A stretch of 64,000 bases of DNA. Source: Clusia tigrina. Its lineage: Eukaryota > Arthropoda > Insecta > Diptera > Clusiidae. Positions 39,850 to 51,900 of the stretch are shown here, in pieces. Location: contig OV050032.1 of NCBI GenBank assembly GCA_920105625.2, positions 109,042,542-109,106,541 of the forward strand, in the 5' to 3' direction. Below the pieces are notes generated by a model, which worked only from the letters and a program-made list of their open reading frames with translations, made no database searches and was not told the origin of the DNA. Every line of letters begins with the position of its first letter. Positions within the stretch are counted from its first letter, which is position 1. The translations under genes were made by a program, and so were the position numbers.

Positions 39850-42725
39850 TACACCTATCAAAGTTTGCAACATACAAATGCTTGTAACTTTTTACTGGAG
39901 CGTCATAAAACCTTGAAATTTTGTAACAATAAAGTACTCGAGCCTCTTGTCAATTTAAGCTATCGCTCAAAGCTATGCTACTCTTGAGTCCCAAATCAAA
40001 CACTGATAAAACTTCAAATGGCCCTAACTTCTATACGGTATGTCCTACACCTATCAAAGTTGGCAACATTCAAATGCTTGTAACTTTTTACTGGAGCGTC
40101 ATAAAACCTTGAAATTTTGTAACAATAAAGAACTCTAGCCTCTTGTCAATTAAAGCTATCGCTCAAAGCTATGCTTCCCTTGAGTCCCAAATCAAACACT
40201 GATAAAACTTCAAATGGCCCTAACTTCTATACGGTACGTCGTACACCTATCAAAGTTTGCAACATACAAATGCTTGTAACTTTTTACTGGAGCGTCATAA
40301 AACCTTGAAATTTTGTAACAATGAAGTACCCGAGCCTGTTGTCAATTTAAGTTATCGCTCAAAGCTATGCTACCCTTGAGTCCCAAATCAAACACTGATA
40401 AAACTTCAAATGGCCCTAACTTCTATACGGTACGCCCTACACCTATCAAAGTTTGCAACATACAAATGCTTGTATCTTTTTACTGGAGCTTCATAAAACC
40501 TTGAAATTTTGTAACAATGAAGTACTCGAGCCTCTTGTCAATTTAAGCCATCGCTCAAAGCTTTGCTACCCTTGAGTCCCAAATCCAATACTGACAAAAC
40601 TTCAAATGGCCCTAACTTCTATCCGGTACGTCCTAAACCTATCAAAGTTTGCAACATACAAATGCTTGTAACTTTTTACTGGAGCGTCATAAGACCTTGA
40701 AATTTTGTAACAATAAAGTACTCGAGCCTCTTGTCAATTTAAGTTATCGCTCAAAGCTATGCTACCCTAGAGTCCCAAATCAAACACTGATAAAACTTTA
40801 AACGCCCCTAACTTCTTTACGGTACGACCTACACCTATCAAAGTTTGCAACATTCAAATGCTTGTAACTTTTTACTGGAGCGTCATAAAACCTTGAAATT
40901 TTGTAACAATAAAGTACTCGAGCCTCTTGTCAATTTAAGCTATCGCTCAAAGCTATGCTACTCTTGAGTCCCAAATCAAACACTGATAAAACTTCAAATG
41001 GCCCTAACTTCTATACGGTATGTCCTACACCTATCAAAGTTGGCAACATTCAAATGCTTGTAACTTTTTACTGGAGCGTCATAAAACCTTGAAATTTTGT
41101 ACCAATGAAGTACTCAAGCCTCTTGTCAATTAAGGCTATCGCTCAAAGCTATGCTGCCCTTGAGTCCCAAATCAAACACTGATAAAACTTCAAATGGCCC
41201 TAACTTTTATACGGTACGTCCTACACCTATCAAAGTTTGCAACATTCAAATGCTTGTAACTTTTTACTGGAGCGTCATAAAACCTTGAAATTTTGTAACA
41301 ATGAAGTACCCGAGCCTCTTGCCAATTTAAGCTATCGCACAAAGCTATGCTACCCTAGAGTCCCAAATCAAACACTGATAAAACTTCAAACGCCCCTAAC
41401 TTCTTTACGGTACGTCCTACACCTATCAAAGTTTGCAACATACAAATGCTTGTAACTTTTTACTGGAACGTCATAAAACCTTGAAATTTTGTAACAATGA
41501 AGTACCCGAGCCTCTTGTCAATTTAAGCCATCGCTCAAAGCTATGCTACTCTAGAGTCCCAAATCAAACACTGATAAAACTTCAAATGACCCTAACTTCT
41601 TTACGGTACGTCCTACACCTATCAAAGTTTGCAACATTCAAATGCTTGTAACTTTTTACTGGAGCGTCATAAAACCTTGAAATTTTGTAACAATGAAGTA
41701 CCCGAGCCTCTTGTCAATTTAAGCTATCGCTCAAAGCTATGCTACCCTAGAGTCCCAAATCAAACACTGATAAAACTTCAAACGCCCCTAACTTCTTTAC
41801 GGTACGTCCTACACCTATCAAAGTTTTCAACATACAAATGCTTGTAACTTTTTACTGGAACGTCATAAAACCTTGAAATTTTGTAACAATGAAGTACCCG
41901 AGCCTCTTGTCAATTTAAGCCATCGCTCAAAGCTATACTACTCTAGAGTCCCAAATCAAACACTGATAAAACTTCAAATGACCCGAACTTCTTTACGGTA
42001 CGTCCTACACCTATCAAAGTTTGCAACATTCAAATGCTTGTAACTTTTTACTGGAGCGACATAAAACCTTGAAATTTTGTAACAATAAAGTACCCGAGCC
42101 TCTTGTCAATTTAAGCCATCGCTCAAAGCTATACTACTCTAGAGTCCCAAATCAAACACTGATAAAACTTCAAATGACCCTAACTTCTTTACGGTACGTC
42201 CTACACCTATCAAAGTTTGCAACATTCAAATGCTTGTAACTTTTTACTGGAGCGACATAAAACCTTGAAATTTTGTAACAACGAAGTACCCGAGCCTCTT
42301 GTCAATTTAAGCTATCGCTCAAAGCTATGCTACACTAGAGACCAAATCAAACACGGATAAAACTTCAAATGGCCCTAACTTCTATACGGTACGTCCTACA
42401 CCTATCAAAGTTTGCAACATACAAATGCTTGTATCTTTTTACTGGAGCTTCATAAAACCTTGAAATTTTGTAACAATGAAGTACTCGAGCCTCTTGTCAA
42501 TTTAAGCCATCGCTCAAAGCTATGCTACCCTTGAGTCCCAAATCCAATACTGACAAAACTTCAAATGGCCCTAACTTCTATCCGGTACGTCCTAAACCTA
42601 TCAAAGTTTGCAACATACAAATGCTTGTAACTTTTTACTGGAGCGTCATAAGACCTTGAAATTTTGTAACAATAAAGTACTCGAGCATCTTGTCAATTTA
42701 AGTTATCGCTCAAAGCTATGCTACC

Positions 42726-42934
42726 CTAGAGTCCCAAATCAAACACTGATAAAACTTCAAACGCCCCTAACTTCTTTACGGTACGACCTACACCTATCAA
42801 AGTTTGCAACATACAAATGCTTGTAACTTTTTACTGGAGCGTCATAAAACCTTGAAATTTTGTAACAATAAAGTACTCGAGCCTCTTGTCAATTTAAGCT
42901 ATCGCTCAAAGCTAACGCTCAAAGCTATGCTACC
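42726..42934 (+). repeat. 209-bp monomer with 13-bp duplication, occurrence 5
   Basis: It carries the same duplication, at 42903-42915, and lies 7878 bp after occurrence 2, with which it shares its neighbours. Confidence 0.93.
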
Positions 42935-44110
42935 CTTGAGTCCCAAATCAAACACTGATAAAACTTCAAATGGCCCTAACTTCTATACGGTATGTCCTAC
43001 ACCTATCAAAGTTGGCAACATTCAAATGCTTGTAAATTTTTACTGGAGCGTCATAAAACCTTGAAATTTTGTAACAATAAAGAACTCTAGCCTCTTGTCA
43101 ATTTAAGCTATCGCTCAAAGCTATGCTACCCTTGAGTCCCAAATCAAACACTGATAAAACTTCAAATAGCCCTAAGTTCTATACGGTACGTCCTACACCT
43201 ATCAAAGTTTGCAACATACAAATGCTTATAACTTTTTACTGGAGCGTCATAAAACCTTGAAATTTTGTAACAATGAAGTACCCGAGCCTCTTGTCAATTT
43301 AAGTTATCGCTCAAACCTATGCTACCCTTGAGTCCCAAATCAAACACTGATAAAACTTCAAATGGCCCTAACTTCTATACGGTACGCCCTACACCTATCA
43401 AAGTTTGCAACATACAAATGCTTGTAACTTTTTACTGGTGCGTCATAAAACCTTGAAATTTTGTACCAATGAAGTACTCAAGCCTCTTGTCAATTAAGGC
43501 TATCGCTCAAAGCTATGCTGCCCTTGAGTCCCAAATCAAACACTGATAAAACCTCAAATGGCCCTAACTTTTATACGGTACGTCCTACACCAATCAAAGT
43601 TGGCAACATTCAAATGCTTGTAACTTTTTACTGGAGCGTCATAAAACCTTGAAATTTTGTAACATGAAAGTTCTCGAGCCTCTTGTCAATTTAAGCTTTC
43701 GCTCAAAGCTATGCTACCCTAGAGTCCCAAATCAAACACTGATAAAACTTCAAATGGCCCTAACTTCTATACGGTACGTCCTACACCTATCAAAGTTTGC
43801 AACATACAAATGCTTGTATCTTTTTACTGGAGCTTCATAAAACCTTGAAATTTTGTAACAATGAAGTACTCGAGCCTCTTGTCAATTTAAGCCATCGCTC
43901 AAAGCTATGCTACCCTTGAGTCCCAAATCCAATACTGACAAAACTTCAAATGGCCCTAACTTATATCCGGTACGTCCTAAACCTATCAAAGTTTGCAACA
44001 TACAAATGCTTGTAACTTTTTACTGGAGCGTCATAAAACCTTGAAATTTTGTAACAATAAAGTACTCGAGCCTCTTGTCAATTTAAGTTATCGCTCAAAG
44101 CTATGCTACC

Positions 44111-44319
44111 CTAGATTCCCAAATCAAACACTGATAAAACTTTAAACGCCCCTAACTTCTTTACGGTACGACCTACACCTATCAAAGTTTGCAACATACA
44201 AATGCTTGTAACATTTTACTGGAGCGTCATAAAACCTTGAAATTTTGTAACAATAAAGTACTCGAGCCTCTTGTCAATTTAAGCTATCGCTCAAAGCTAA
44301 CGCTCAAAGCTATGCTACC
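44111..44319 (+). repeat. 209-bp monomer with 13-bp duplication, occurrence 6
   Basis: It carries the same duplication, at 44288-44300, and lies 5709 bp after occurrence 4. Confidence 0.93.
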
Positions 44320-44799
44320 CTTGAGTCCCAAATCAAACACTGATAAAACTTCAAATGGCCCTAACTTCTATACGGTATATCCTACACCTATCAAAGTTGG
44401 CAACATTCAAATGCTTGTAACTTTTTACTGGAGCGTCATAAAACCTTGAAATTTTGTAACAATAAAGAACTCTAGCCTCTTGTCAATTTAAGCTATCGCT
44501 CAAAGCTATGCTAACCTTGAGTCCCAAATCAAACACTGATAAAACTTCAAATAGCCCTAACTTCTATACGGTACGTCCTACACCTATCAAAGTTTGCAAC
44601 ATACAAATGCTTATAACTTTTTACTGGAGCGTCATAAAACCTTGAAATTTTGTAACAATGAAGTACCCGAGCCTCTTGTCAATTTAAGTTATCGCTCAAA
44701 GCTATGCTACCCTTGAGTCCCAAATCAAACACTGATAAAACTTCAAATGGCCCTAACTTCTATACGGTACGCCCTACACCTATCAAAGTTTGCAACATA

Positions 44800-46759
44800 C
44801 AAATGCTTGTAACTTTTTACTGGAGCGTCATAAAACCTTGAAATTTTGTACCAATGAAGTACTCAAGCCTCTTGTCAATTAAGGCTATCGCTCAAAGCTA
44901 TGCTGCCCTTGAGTCCCAAATCAAACACTGATAAAACTTCAAATGGCCCTAAGTTTTATACGGTACGTCCTACACCTATCAAAGTTTGCAACATTCAAAT
45001 GCTTGTAACTTTTTACTGGAGCGTCATAAAACCTTGAAATTTTGTAACAATGAAGTACCCGAGCCTCTTGCCAATTTAAGCTATCGCACAAAGCTATGCT
45101 ACCCTAGAGTCCCAAATCAAACACTGATAAAACTTCAAACGCCCCTAACTTCTTTACGGTACGTCCTACACCTATCAAAGTTTGCAACATACAAATGCTT
45201 GTAACTTTTTACTGGAACGTCATAAAACCTTGAAATTTTGTAACAATGAAGTACCCGAGCCTCTTGTCAATTTAAGCCATCGCTCAAAGCTATGCTACTC
45301 TAGAGTCCCAAATCAAACACTGATAAAACTTCAAATGACCCTAACTTCTTTACGGTACGTCCTACACCTATCAAAGTTTGCAACATTCAAATGCTTGTAA
45401 CTTTTTACTGGAGCGACATAAAACCTTGAAATTTTGTAACAATGAAGTACCCGAGCCTCTTGTCAATTTAAGCTATCGCTCAAAGCTATGCTTCCCTTGT
45501 GTCCCAAATCAAACACTGATAATATTTCAAATGGCTCTAACTTCTATACGGTACGTCCTACACCTATCAAAGTTTGCAACATACAAATGCTTGTAACTTT
45601 TTACTGGAGCGTCATAAAACCTTGAAATTTTGTAACAATAAAGTACTCGAGCCTCTTGTCAATTTAAGCTATCGCTCAAAGCTATGCTACTCTTGAGTCC
45701 CAAATCAAACACTGATAAAACTTCAAATGGCCCTAACTTCTATACGGTATGTCCTACACCTATCAAAGTTGGCAACATTCAAATGCTTGTAACTTTTTAC
45801 TGGAGCGTCATAAAACCTTGAAATTTTGTAACAATAAAGAACTCTAGCCTCTTGTCAATTAAAGCTATCGCTCAAAGCTATGCTTCCCTTGAGTCCCAAA
45901 TCAAACACTGATAAAACTTCAAATGGCCCTAACTTCTATACGGTACGTCGTACACCTATCAAAGTTTGCAACATACAAATGCTTGTAACTTTTTACTGGA
46001 GCGTCATAAAACCTTGAAATTTTGTAACAATGAAGTACCCGAGCCTGTTGTCAATTTAAGTTATCGCTCAAAGCTATGCTACCCTTGAGTCCCAAATCAA
46101 ACACTGATAAAACTTCAAATGGCCCTAACTTCTATACGGTACGCCCTACACCTATCAAAGTTTGCAACATACAAATGCTTGTATCTTTTTACTGGAGCTT
46201 CATAAAACCTTGAAATTTTGTAACAATGAAGTACTCGAGCCTCTTGTCAATTTAAGCCATCGCTCAAAGCTTTGCTACCCTTGAGTCCCAAATCCAATAC
46301 TGACAAAACTTCAAATGGCCCTAACTTCTATCCGGTACGTCCTAAACCTATCAAAGTTTGCAACATACAAATGCTTGTAACTTTTTACTGGAGCGTCATA
46401 AGACCTTGAAATTTTGTAACAATAAAGTACTCGAGCCTCTTGTCAATTTAAGTTATCGCTCAAAGCTATGCTACCCTAGAGTCCCAAATCAAACACTGAT
46501 AAAACTTTAAACGCCCCTAACTTCTTTACGGTACGACCTACACCTATCAAAGTTTGCAACATACAAATGCTTGTAACTTTTTACTGGAGCGTCATAAAAC
46601 CTTGAAATTTTGTAACAATAAAGTACTCGAGCCTCTTGTCAATTTAAGCTATCGCTCAAAGCTATGCTACTCTTGAGTCCCAAATCAAACACTGATAAAA
46701 CTTCAAATGGCCCTAACTTCTATACGGTATGTCCTACACCTATCAAAGTTGGCAACATT
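44800..46759 (+). repeat. 10-monomer HOR unit of 1960 bp, copy 1
   Basis: The offset is exactly 10 x 196. Sister monomers are 44986/46946, 45182/47142 and 45378/47338. The related pair at 39091-41050 and 41051-41666 has the same offset. Confidence 0.82.
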
Positions 46760-48410
46760 CAAATGCTTGTAACTTTTTACTGGAGCGTCATAAAACCTTG
46801 AAATTTTGTACCAATGAAGTACTCAAGCCTCTTGTCAATTAAGGCTATCGCTCAAAGCTATGCTGCCCTTGAGTCCCAAATCAAACGCTGATAAAACTTC
46901 AAATGGCCCTAACTTTTATACGGTACGTCCTACACCTATCAAAGTTTGCAACATTCAAATGCTTGTAACTTTTTACTGGAGCGTCATAAAACCTTGAAAT
47001 TTTGTAACAATGAAGTACCCGAGCCTCTTGCCAATTTAAGCTATCGCACAAAGCTATGCTACCCTAGAGTCCCAAATCAAACACTGATAAAACTTCAAAC
47101 GCCCCTAACTTCTTTACGGTACGTCCTACACCTATCAAAGTTTGCAACATACAAATGCTTGTAACTTTTTACTGGAACGTCATAAAACCTTGAAATTTTG
47201 TAACAATGAAGTACCCGAGCCTCTTGTCAATTTAAGCCATCGCTCAAAGCTATGCTACTCTAGAGTCCCAAATCAAACACTGATAAAACTTCAAATGACC
47301 CTAACTTCTTTACGGTACGTCCTACACCTATCAAAGTTTGCAACATTCAAATGCTTGTAACTTTTTACTGGAGCGACATAAAACCTTGAAATTTTGTAAC
47401 AATGAAGTACCCGAGCCTCTTGTCAATTTAAGCTATCGCTCAAAGCTATGCTTCCCTTGTGTCCCAAATCAAACACTGATAATATTTCAAATGGCTCTAA
47501 CTTCTATACGGTACGTCCTACACCTATCAAAGTTTGCAACATACAAATGCTTGTAACTTTTTACTGGAGCGTCATAAAACCTTGAAATTTTGTAACAATA
47601 AAGTACTCGAGCCTCTTGTCAATTTAAGCTATCGCTCAAAGCTATGCTACTCTTGAGTCCCAAATCAAACACTGATAAAACTTCAAATGGCCCTAACTTC
47701 TATACGGTATGTCCTACACCTATCAAAGTTGGCAACATTCAAATGCTTGTAACTTTTTACTGGAGCGTCATAAAACCTTGAAATTTTGTAACAATAAAGA
47801 ACTCTAGCCTCTTGTCAATTAAAGCTATCGCTCAAAGCTATGCTTCCCTTGAGTCCCAAATCAAACACTGATAAAACTTCAAATGGCCCTAACTTCTATA
47901 CGGTACGTCGTACACCTATCAAAGTTTGCAACATACAAATGCTTGTAACTTTTTACTGGAGCGTCATAAAACCTTGAAATTTTGTAACAATGAAGTACCC
48001 GAGCCTGTTGTCAATTTAAGTTATCGCTCAAAGCTATGCTACCCTTGAGTCCCAAATCAAACACTGATAAAACTTCAAATGGCCCTAACTTCTATACGGT
48101 ACGCCCTACACCTATCAAAGTTTGCAACATACAAATGCTTGTATCTTTTTACTGGAGCTTCATAAAACCTTGAAATTTTGTAACAATGAAGTACTCGAGC
48201 CTCTTGTCAATTTAAGCCATCGCTCAAAGCTTTGCTACCCTTGAGTCCCAAATCCAATACTGACAAAACTTCAAATGGCTCTAACTTCTATCCGGTACGT
48301 CCTAAACCTATCAAAGTTTGCAACATACAAATGCTTGTAACTTTTTACTGGAGCGTCATAAGACCTTGAAATTTTGTAACAATAAAGTACTCGAGCCTCT
48401 TGTCAATTTA
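46760..48410 (+). repeat. 10-monomer HOR unit of 1960 bp, copy 2
   Basis: The block follows copy 1 until about 48410, where the expected AAGTTATCGC monomer is replaced by the tail of a 13-bp-duplication monomer. Private differences include AAACGCTGATAAAAC near 46886 and GGCTCTAAC near 48278. Confidence 0.8.
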
Positions 48411-48448
48411 AGCTATCGCTCAAAGCTAACGCTCAAAGCTATGCTACC
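48240..48448 (+). repeat. 209-bp monomer with 13-bp duplication, occurrence 7
   Basis: It carries the same duplication, at 48417-48429. Its first part (CCAATACTGACAAAAC, CTATCCGG, GTCATAAGACC) belongs to a different monomer class from that of the other six copies, so this looks like a recombinant monomer. Confidence 0.9.
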
Positions 48449-48576
48449 CTTGAGTCCCAAATCAAACACTGATAAAACTTCAAATGGCCCCAACTTCTAT
48501 ACGGTATGTCCTACACCTATCAAAGTTGGCAACATTCAAATGCTTGTAACTTTTTACTGGAGCGTCATAAAACCTT

Positions 48577-51500
48577 GAAATTTTGTACCAATGAAGTACT
48601 CAAGCCTCTTGTCAATTAAGGCTATCGCTCAAAGCTATGCTGCCCTTCAGTCCCAAATCAAACACTGATAAAACTTGAAATGGCCCTAACTTTTATACGG
48701 TACGTCCTACATCAATCAAAGTTGGCAACATTCAAATGCTTGTAACTTTTTACTGGAGCGTCATAAAACCTTGAAATTTTGTAACATGAAAGTTCTCGAG
48801 CCTCTTGTCAATTTAAGCTTTCGCTATGCTACCCTAGAGTCCCAAATCAAACACTGATAAAACTTCAAATGGCCCTAACTTCTTTACGGTACGTCCTACA
48901 CCTATCAAAGTTTGCAACATTCAAATGCTTGTAACTTTTTACTGGAGCGTCATAAAACCTTGAAATTTTGTAACAATGAAGTACCCGAGCCTCTTGTCAA
49001 TTTAAGCTATCGCTCAAAGCTATGCTACCCTAGAGTCCCAAATCAAACACTGATAAAACTTCAAACGCCCCTAACTTCTTTACGGTACGTCCTACACCTA
49101 TCAAAGTTTGCAACATACAAATGCTTGTAACTTTTTACTGGAACGTCATAAAACCTTGAAATTTTGTAACTATGAAGTACCCGAGCCTCTTGTCAATTTA
49201 AGCCATCGCTCAAAGCTATGCTACTCTAGAGTCCCAAATCAAACACTGATAAAACTTCAAATGACCCTAACTTCTTTACGGTACGTCCTACACCTATCAA
49301 AGTTTGCAACATTCAAATGCTTGTAACTTTTTACTGGAGCGACATAAAACCTTGAAATTTTGTAACAATGAAGTACCCGAGCCTCTTGTCAATTTAAGCT
49401 ATCGCTCAAAGCTATGCTTCCCTTGTGTCCCAAATCAAACACTGATAATATTTCAAATGGCTCTAACTTCTATACGGTACGTCCTACACCTATCAAAGTT
49501 TGCAACATACAAATGCTTGTAACTTTTTACTGGAGCGTCATAAAACCTTGAAATTTTGTAACAATAAAGTACTCGAGCCTCTTGTCAATTTAAGCTATCG
49601 CTCAAAGCTATGCTACTCTTGAGTCCCAAATCAAACACTGATAAAACTTCAAATGGCCCTAACTTCTATACGGTACGTCGTACACCTATCAAAGTTTGCA
49701 ACATACAAATGCTTGTAACTTTTTACTGGAGCGTCATAAAACCTTGAAATTTTGTAACAATGAAGTACCCGAGCCTCTTGTCAATTTAAGTTATCGCTCA
49801 AAGCTATGCTACCCTTGAGTCCCAAATCAAACACTGATAAAACTTCAAATGGCCCTAACTTCTATACGGTACGCCCTACACCTATCAAAGTTTGCAACAT
49901 ACAAATGCTTGTAACTTTTTACTGGAGCGTCATAAAACCTTGAATTTTTGTAACAATGAAGTACTCGAGCCTCTTGTCAATTAAGGCTATCGCTCAAAGC
50001 TATGCTACCCTTGAGTCCCAAATCAAACACTGATAAAACTTCAAACGGCCCTAACTTTTATACGGTACGTCCTACCCCAATCAAAGTTGGCAACATTCAA
50101 ATGCTTGTAACTTTTTACCGGAGCGTCATAAAACTTTGAAATTTTGTAACATGAAAGTTCTAGAGCCTCTTGTCAATTTAAGCTTTCGCTCAAAGCTATG
50201 CTACCCTTGAGTCCAAAATCACACACTGATAAAACTTCAAATGGCCCTAACTTCTATACGGTACGTCCTACACCTATCAAAGTTGGCAACATACAAATGC
50301 TTGTAACTTTTTACTGGAGCGTCATAAAACCTTGAAATTTTATAACAATAAAGTACTCGAGCCTCTTGTCAATTTAAGTTATCGCTCAAAGCTATGCTAC
50401 CCTTGAGTCCCAAATCAAACACTGATAAAACTTCAAATGGCCCTAACTTCTTTACGGTACGTCCTACACCTATCAAAGTTTGCAACATTCAAATGCTTGT
50501 AACTTTTTACTGGAGCGTCATAAAACCTTGAAATTTTGTAACAATGAAGTACCCGAGCCTCTTGTCAATTTAAGCTATCGCTCAAAGCTATGCTACCCTA
50601 GAGTCCCAAATCAAACACTGATAAAACTTCAAACGCCCCTAACTTCTTTACGGTACGTCCTACACCTATCAAAGTTTGCAACATACAAATGCTTGTAACT
50701 TTTTACTGGAGCGTCATAAAACCTTGAAATTTTGTAACAATGAAGTACCCGTGCCTCTTGTCAATTTAAGCCATCGCTCAAAGCTATGCTACTCTAGAGT
50801 CCCAAATCAAACACTGATAAAACTTCAAATGGCCCTAACTTCTTTACGGTACGTCCTACACCTATCAAAATTTGCAACATTCAAATGCTTGTAACTTTTT
50901 ACTGGAGCGTCATAAAACCTTCAAATTTTGTAACAATGAAGTACCCGAGCCTCTTGTCAATTTAAGCTATCGCTCAAAGCTATGCTACCCTAGAGTCCCA
51001 AATCAAACACTGATAAAAGTTGAAATGGCCCTAACTTCTATACGGTACGTCCTACACCTATCAAAGTTTGCAACATACAAATGCTTGTAACTTTTTACTG
51101 GAGCGTCATAAAACCTTGAAATTTTGTAACAATAAAGTACTCGAGCCTCTTGTCAATTTAAGCCATCGCTCAAAGCTATGTTACCCTTGAGTCCCAAATC
51201 AAACACTGATAAAACTTCAAACGCCCCTAACTTCTTTACGTTACGGCGTACACCTATCAAAGTTTGCAACATACAAATGCTTGTAACCTTTTACTGGAGC
51301 GTCATAAAACCTTGAAATTTAGTAACAATGAAGTACTCGACCCTCTTGTCAATTTAAGCCATCGCTCAAAGCTATGCTACCCAAGAGTCCCAAATTAAAC
51401 ACTGATAAAACTTCAAATGCCCCTAACTTCTTTACGGTACGTCCTACACCTATCAAAGTTTGCAACATTCAAATGCTTGTAACTTTTTACTGGAGCGTCA

Positions 51501-51900
51501 TAAAACCTTGAAATTTGTAACAATAAAGAACTCGAGCCTCTTGTCAATTTAAGCTATCGCACAAAGCTATGCTACCCTTGAGTCCCAAATCAAACACTGA
51601 TAAAACTTCAAATGGCTCTAACTTCTATACGGTACGTCCTACACCTATCCAAGTTTGCAACATTCAAATGCTTGTAACTTTTTACTGGAGCGTCATAAAA
51701 CCTTGAAATTTTGTAACAATAAAGTATTCAAGCCTCTTGTCAATTTAAGCCATCGCTCAAAGCTATGCTACCCTTGAGTCCCAAATCAAACACTGATAAA
51801 ACTTCAAACGCCCCTAACTTCTATACGGTACGTCCTACACCTATCAAAGTTTGCAACATACAAATGCTTGTAACTTTTTACTGGAGCGTCATAAAACCTT
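48577..51900 (+). repeat. 17-monomer block of 3324 bp, copy 1
   Basis: The next base after this block restarts the same sequence: GTACCAATGAAG at 48585 recurs at 51909. The length is 17 x 196 minus 8, from a 7-bp loss in the monomer at 48645 and a 1-bp loss near 51515 (GAAATTTGTAAC). Markers are CTTCAGTCCC, CATCAATCAAAG, CGTCGTACACC, CCTACCCCAATC, TTTTTACCGGAG and TTACGTTACGGCG. Confidence 0.87.
48645..48833 (+). repeat. 189-bp monomer with 7-bp deletion, occurrence 1
   Basis: AAGCTTTCGCTATGCTACC lacks 7 bp of the usual TTTCGCTCAAAGCTATGC. The repeated GCT motifs suggest slippage. Confidence 0.92.

Larger units (their letters stand above)
37681..43389 (+). repeat. 29-monomer compound HOR unit of 5709 bp, copy 1
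   Basis: The length is 29 x 196 + 25, from two 13-bp duplications and one 1-bp loss. It begins with a 2169-bp unit and contains partial 1960-bp units. It realigns with 43390-47375 at an offset of exactly 5709 bp over about 4 kb with few differences. Confidence 0.85.
43390..47375 (+). repeat. 29-monomer compound HOR unit, partial copy 2
   Basis: The block matches 37681-41666. It starts with a third copy of the 2169-bp unit (43390-45558). The match breaks where this copy has GGAGCGACATAAAAC (47371 onward) and copy 1 has GGAGCGTCATAAAAC. From there it follows the 1960-bp unit instead. Confidence 0.84.

Noticed and set aside
31779..48578. 86-codon open reading frames at 31779, 34926, 36311, 38480, 42804, 44189 and 48318
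   Set aside because: They are the same repeat frame lengthened because the 13-bp duplication shifts reading into another frame of the next monomer. They mark the 209-bp monomers, not genes.
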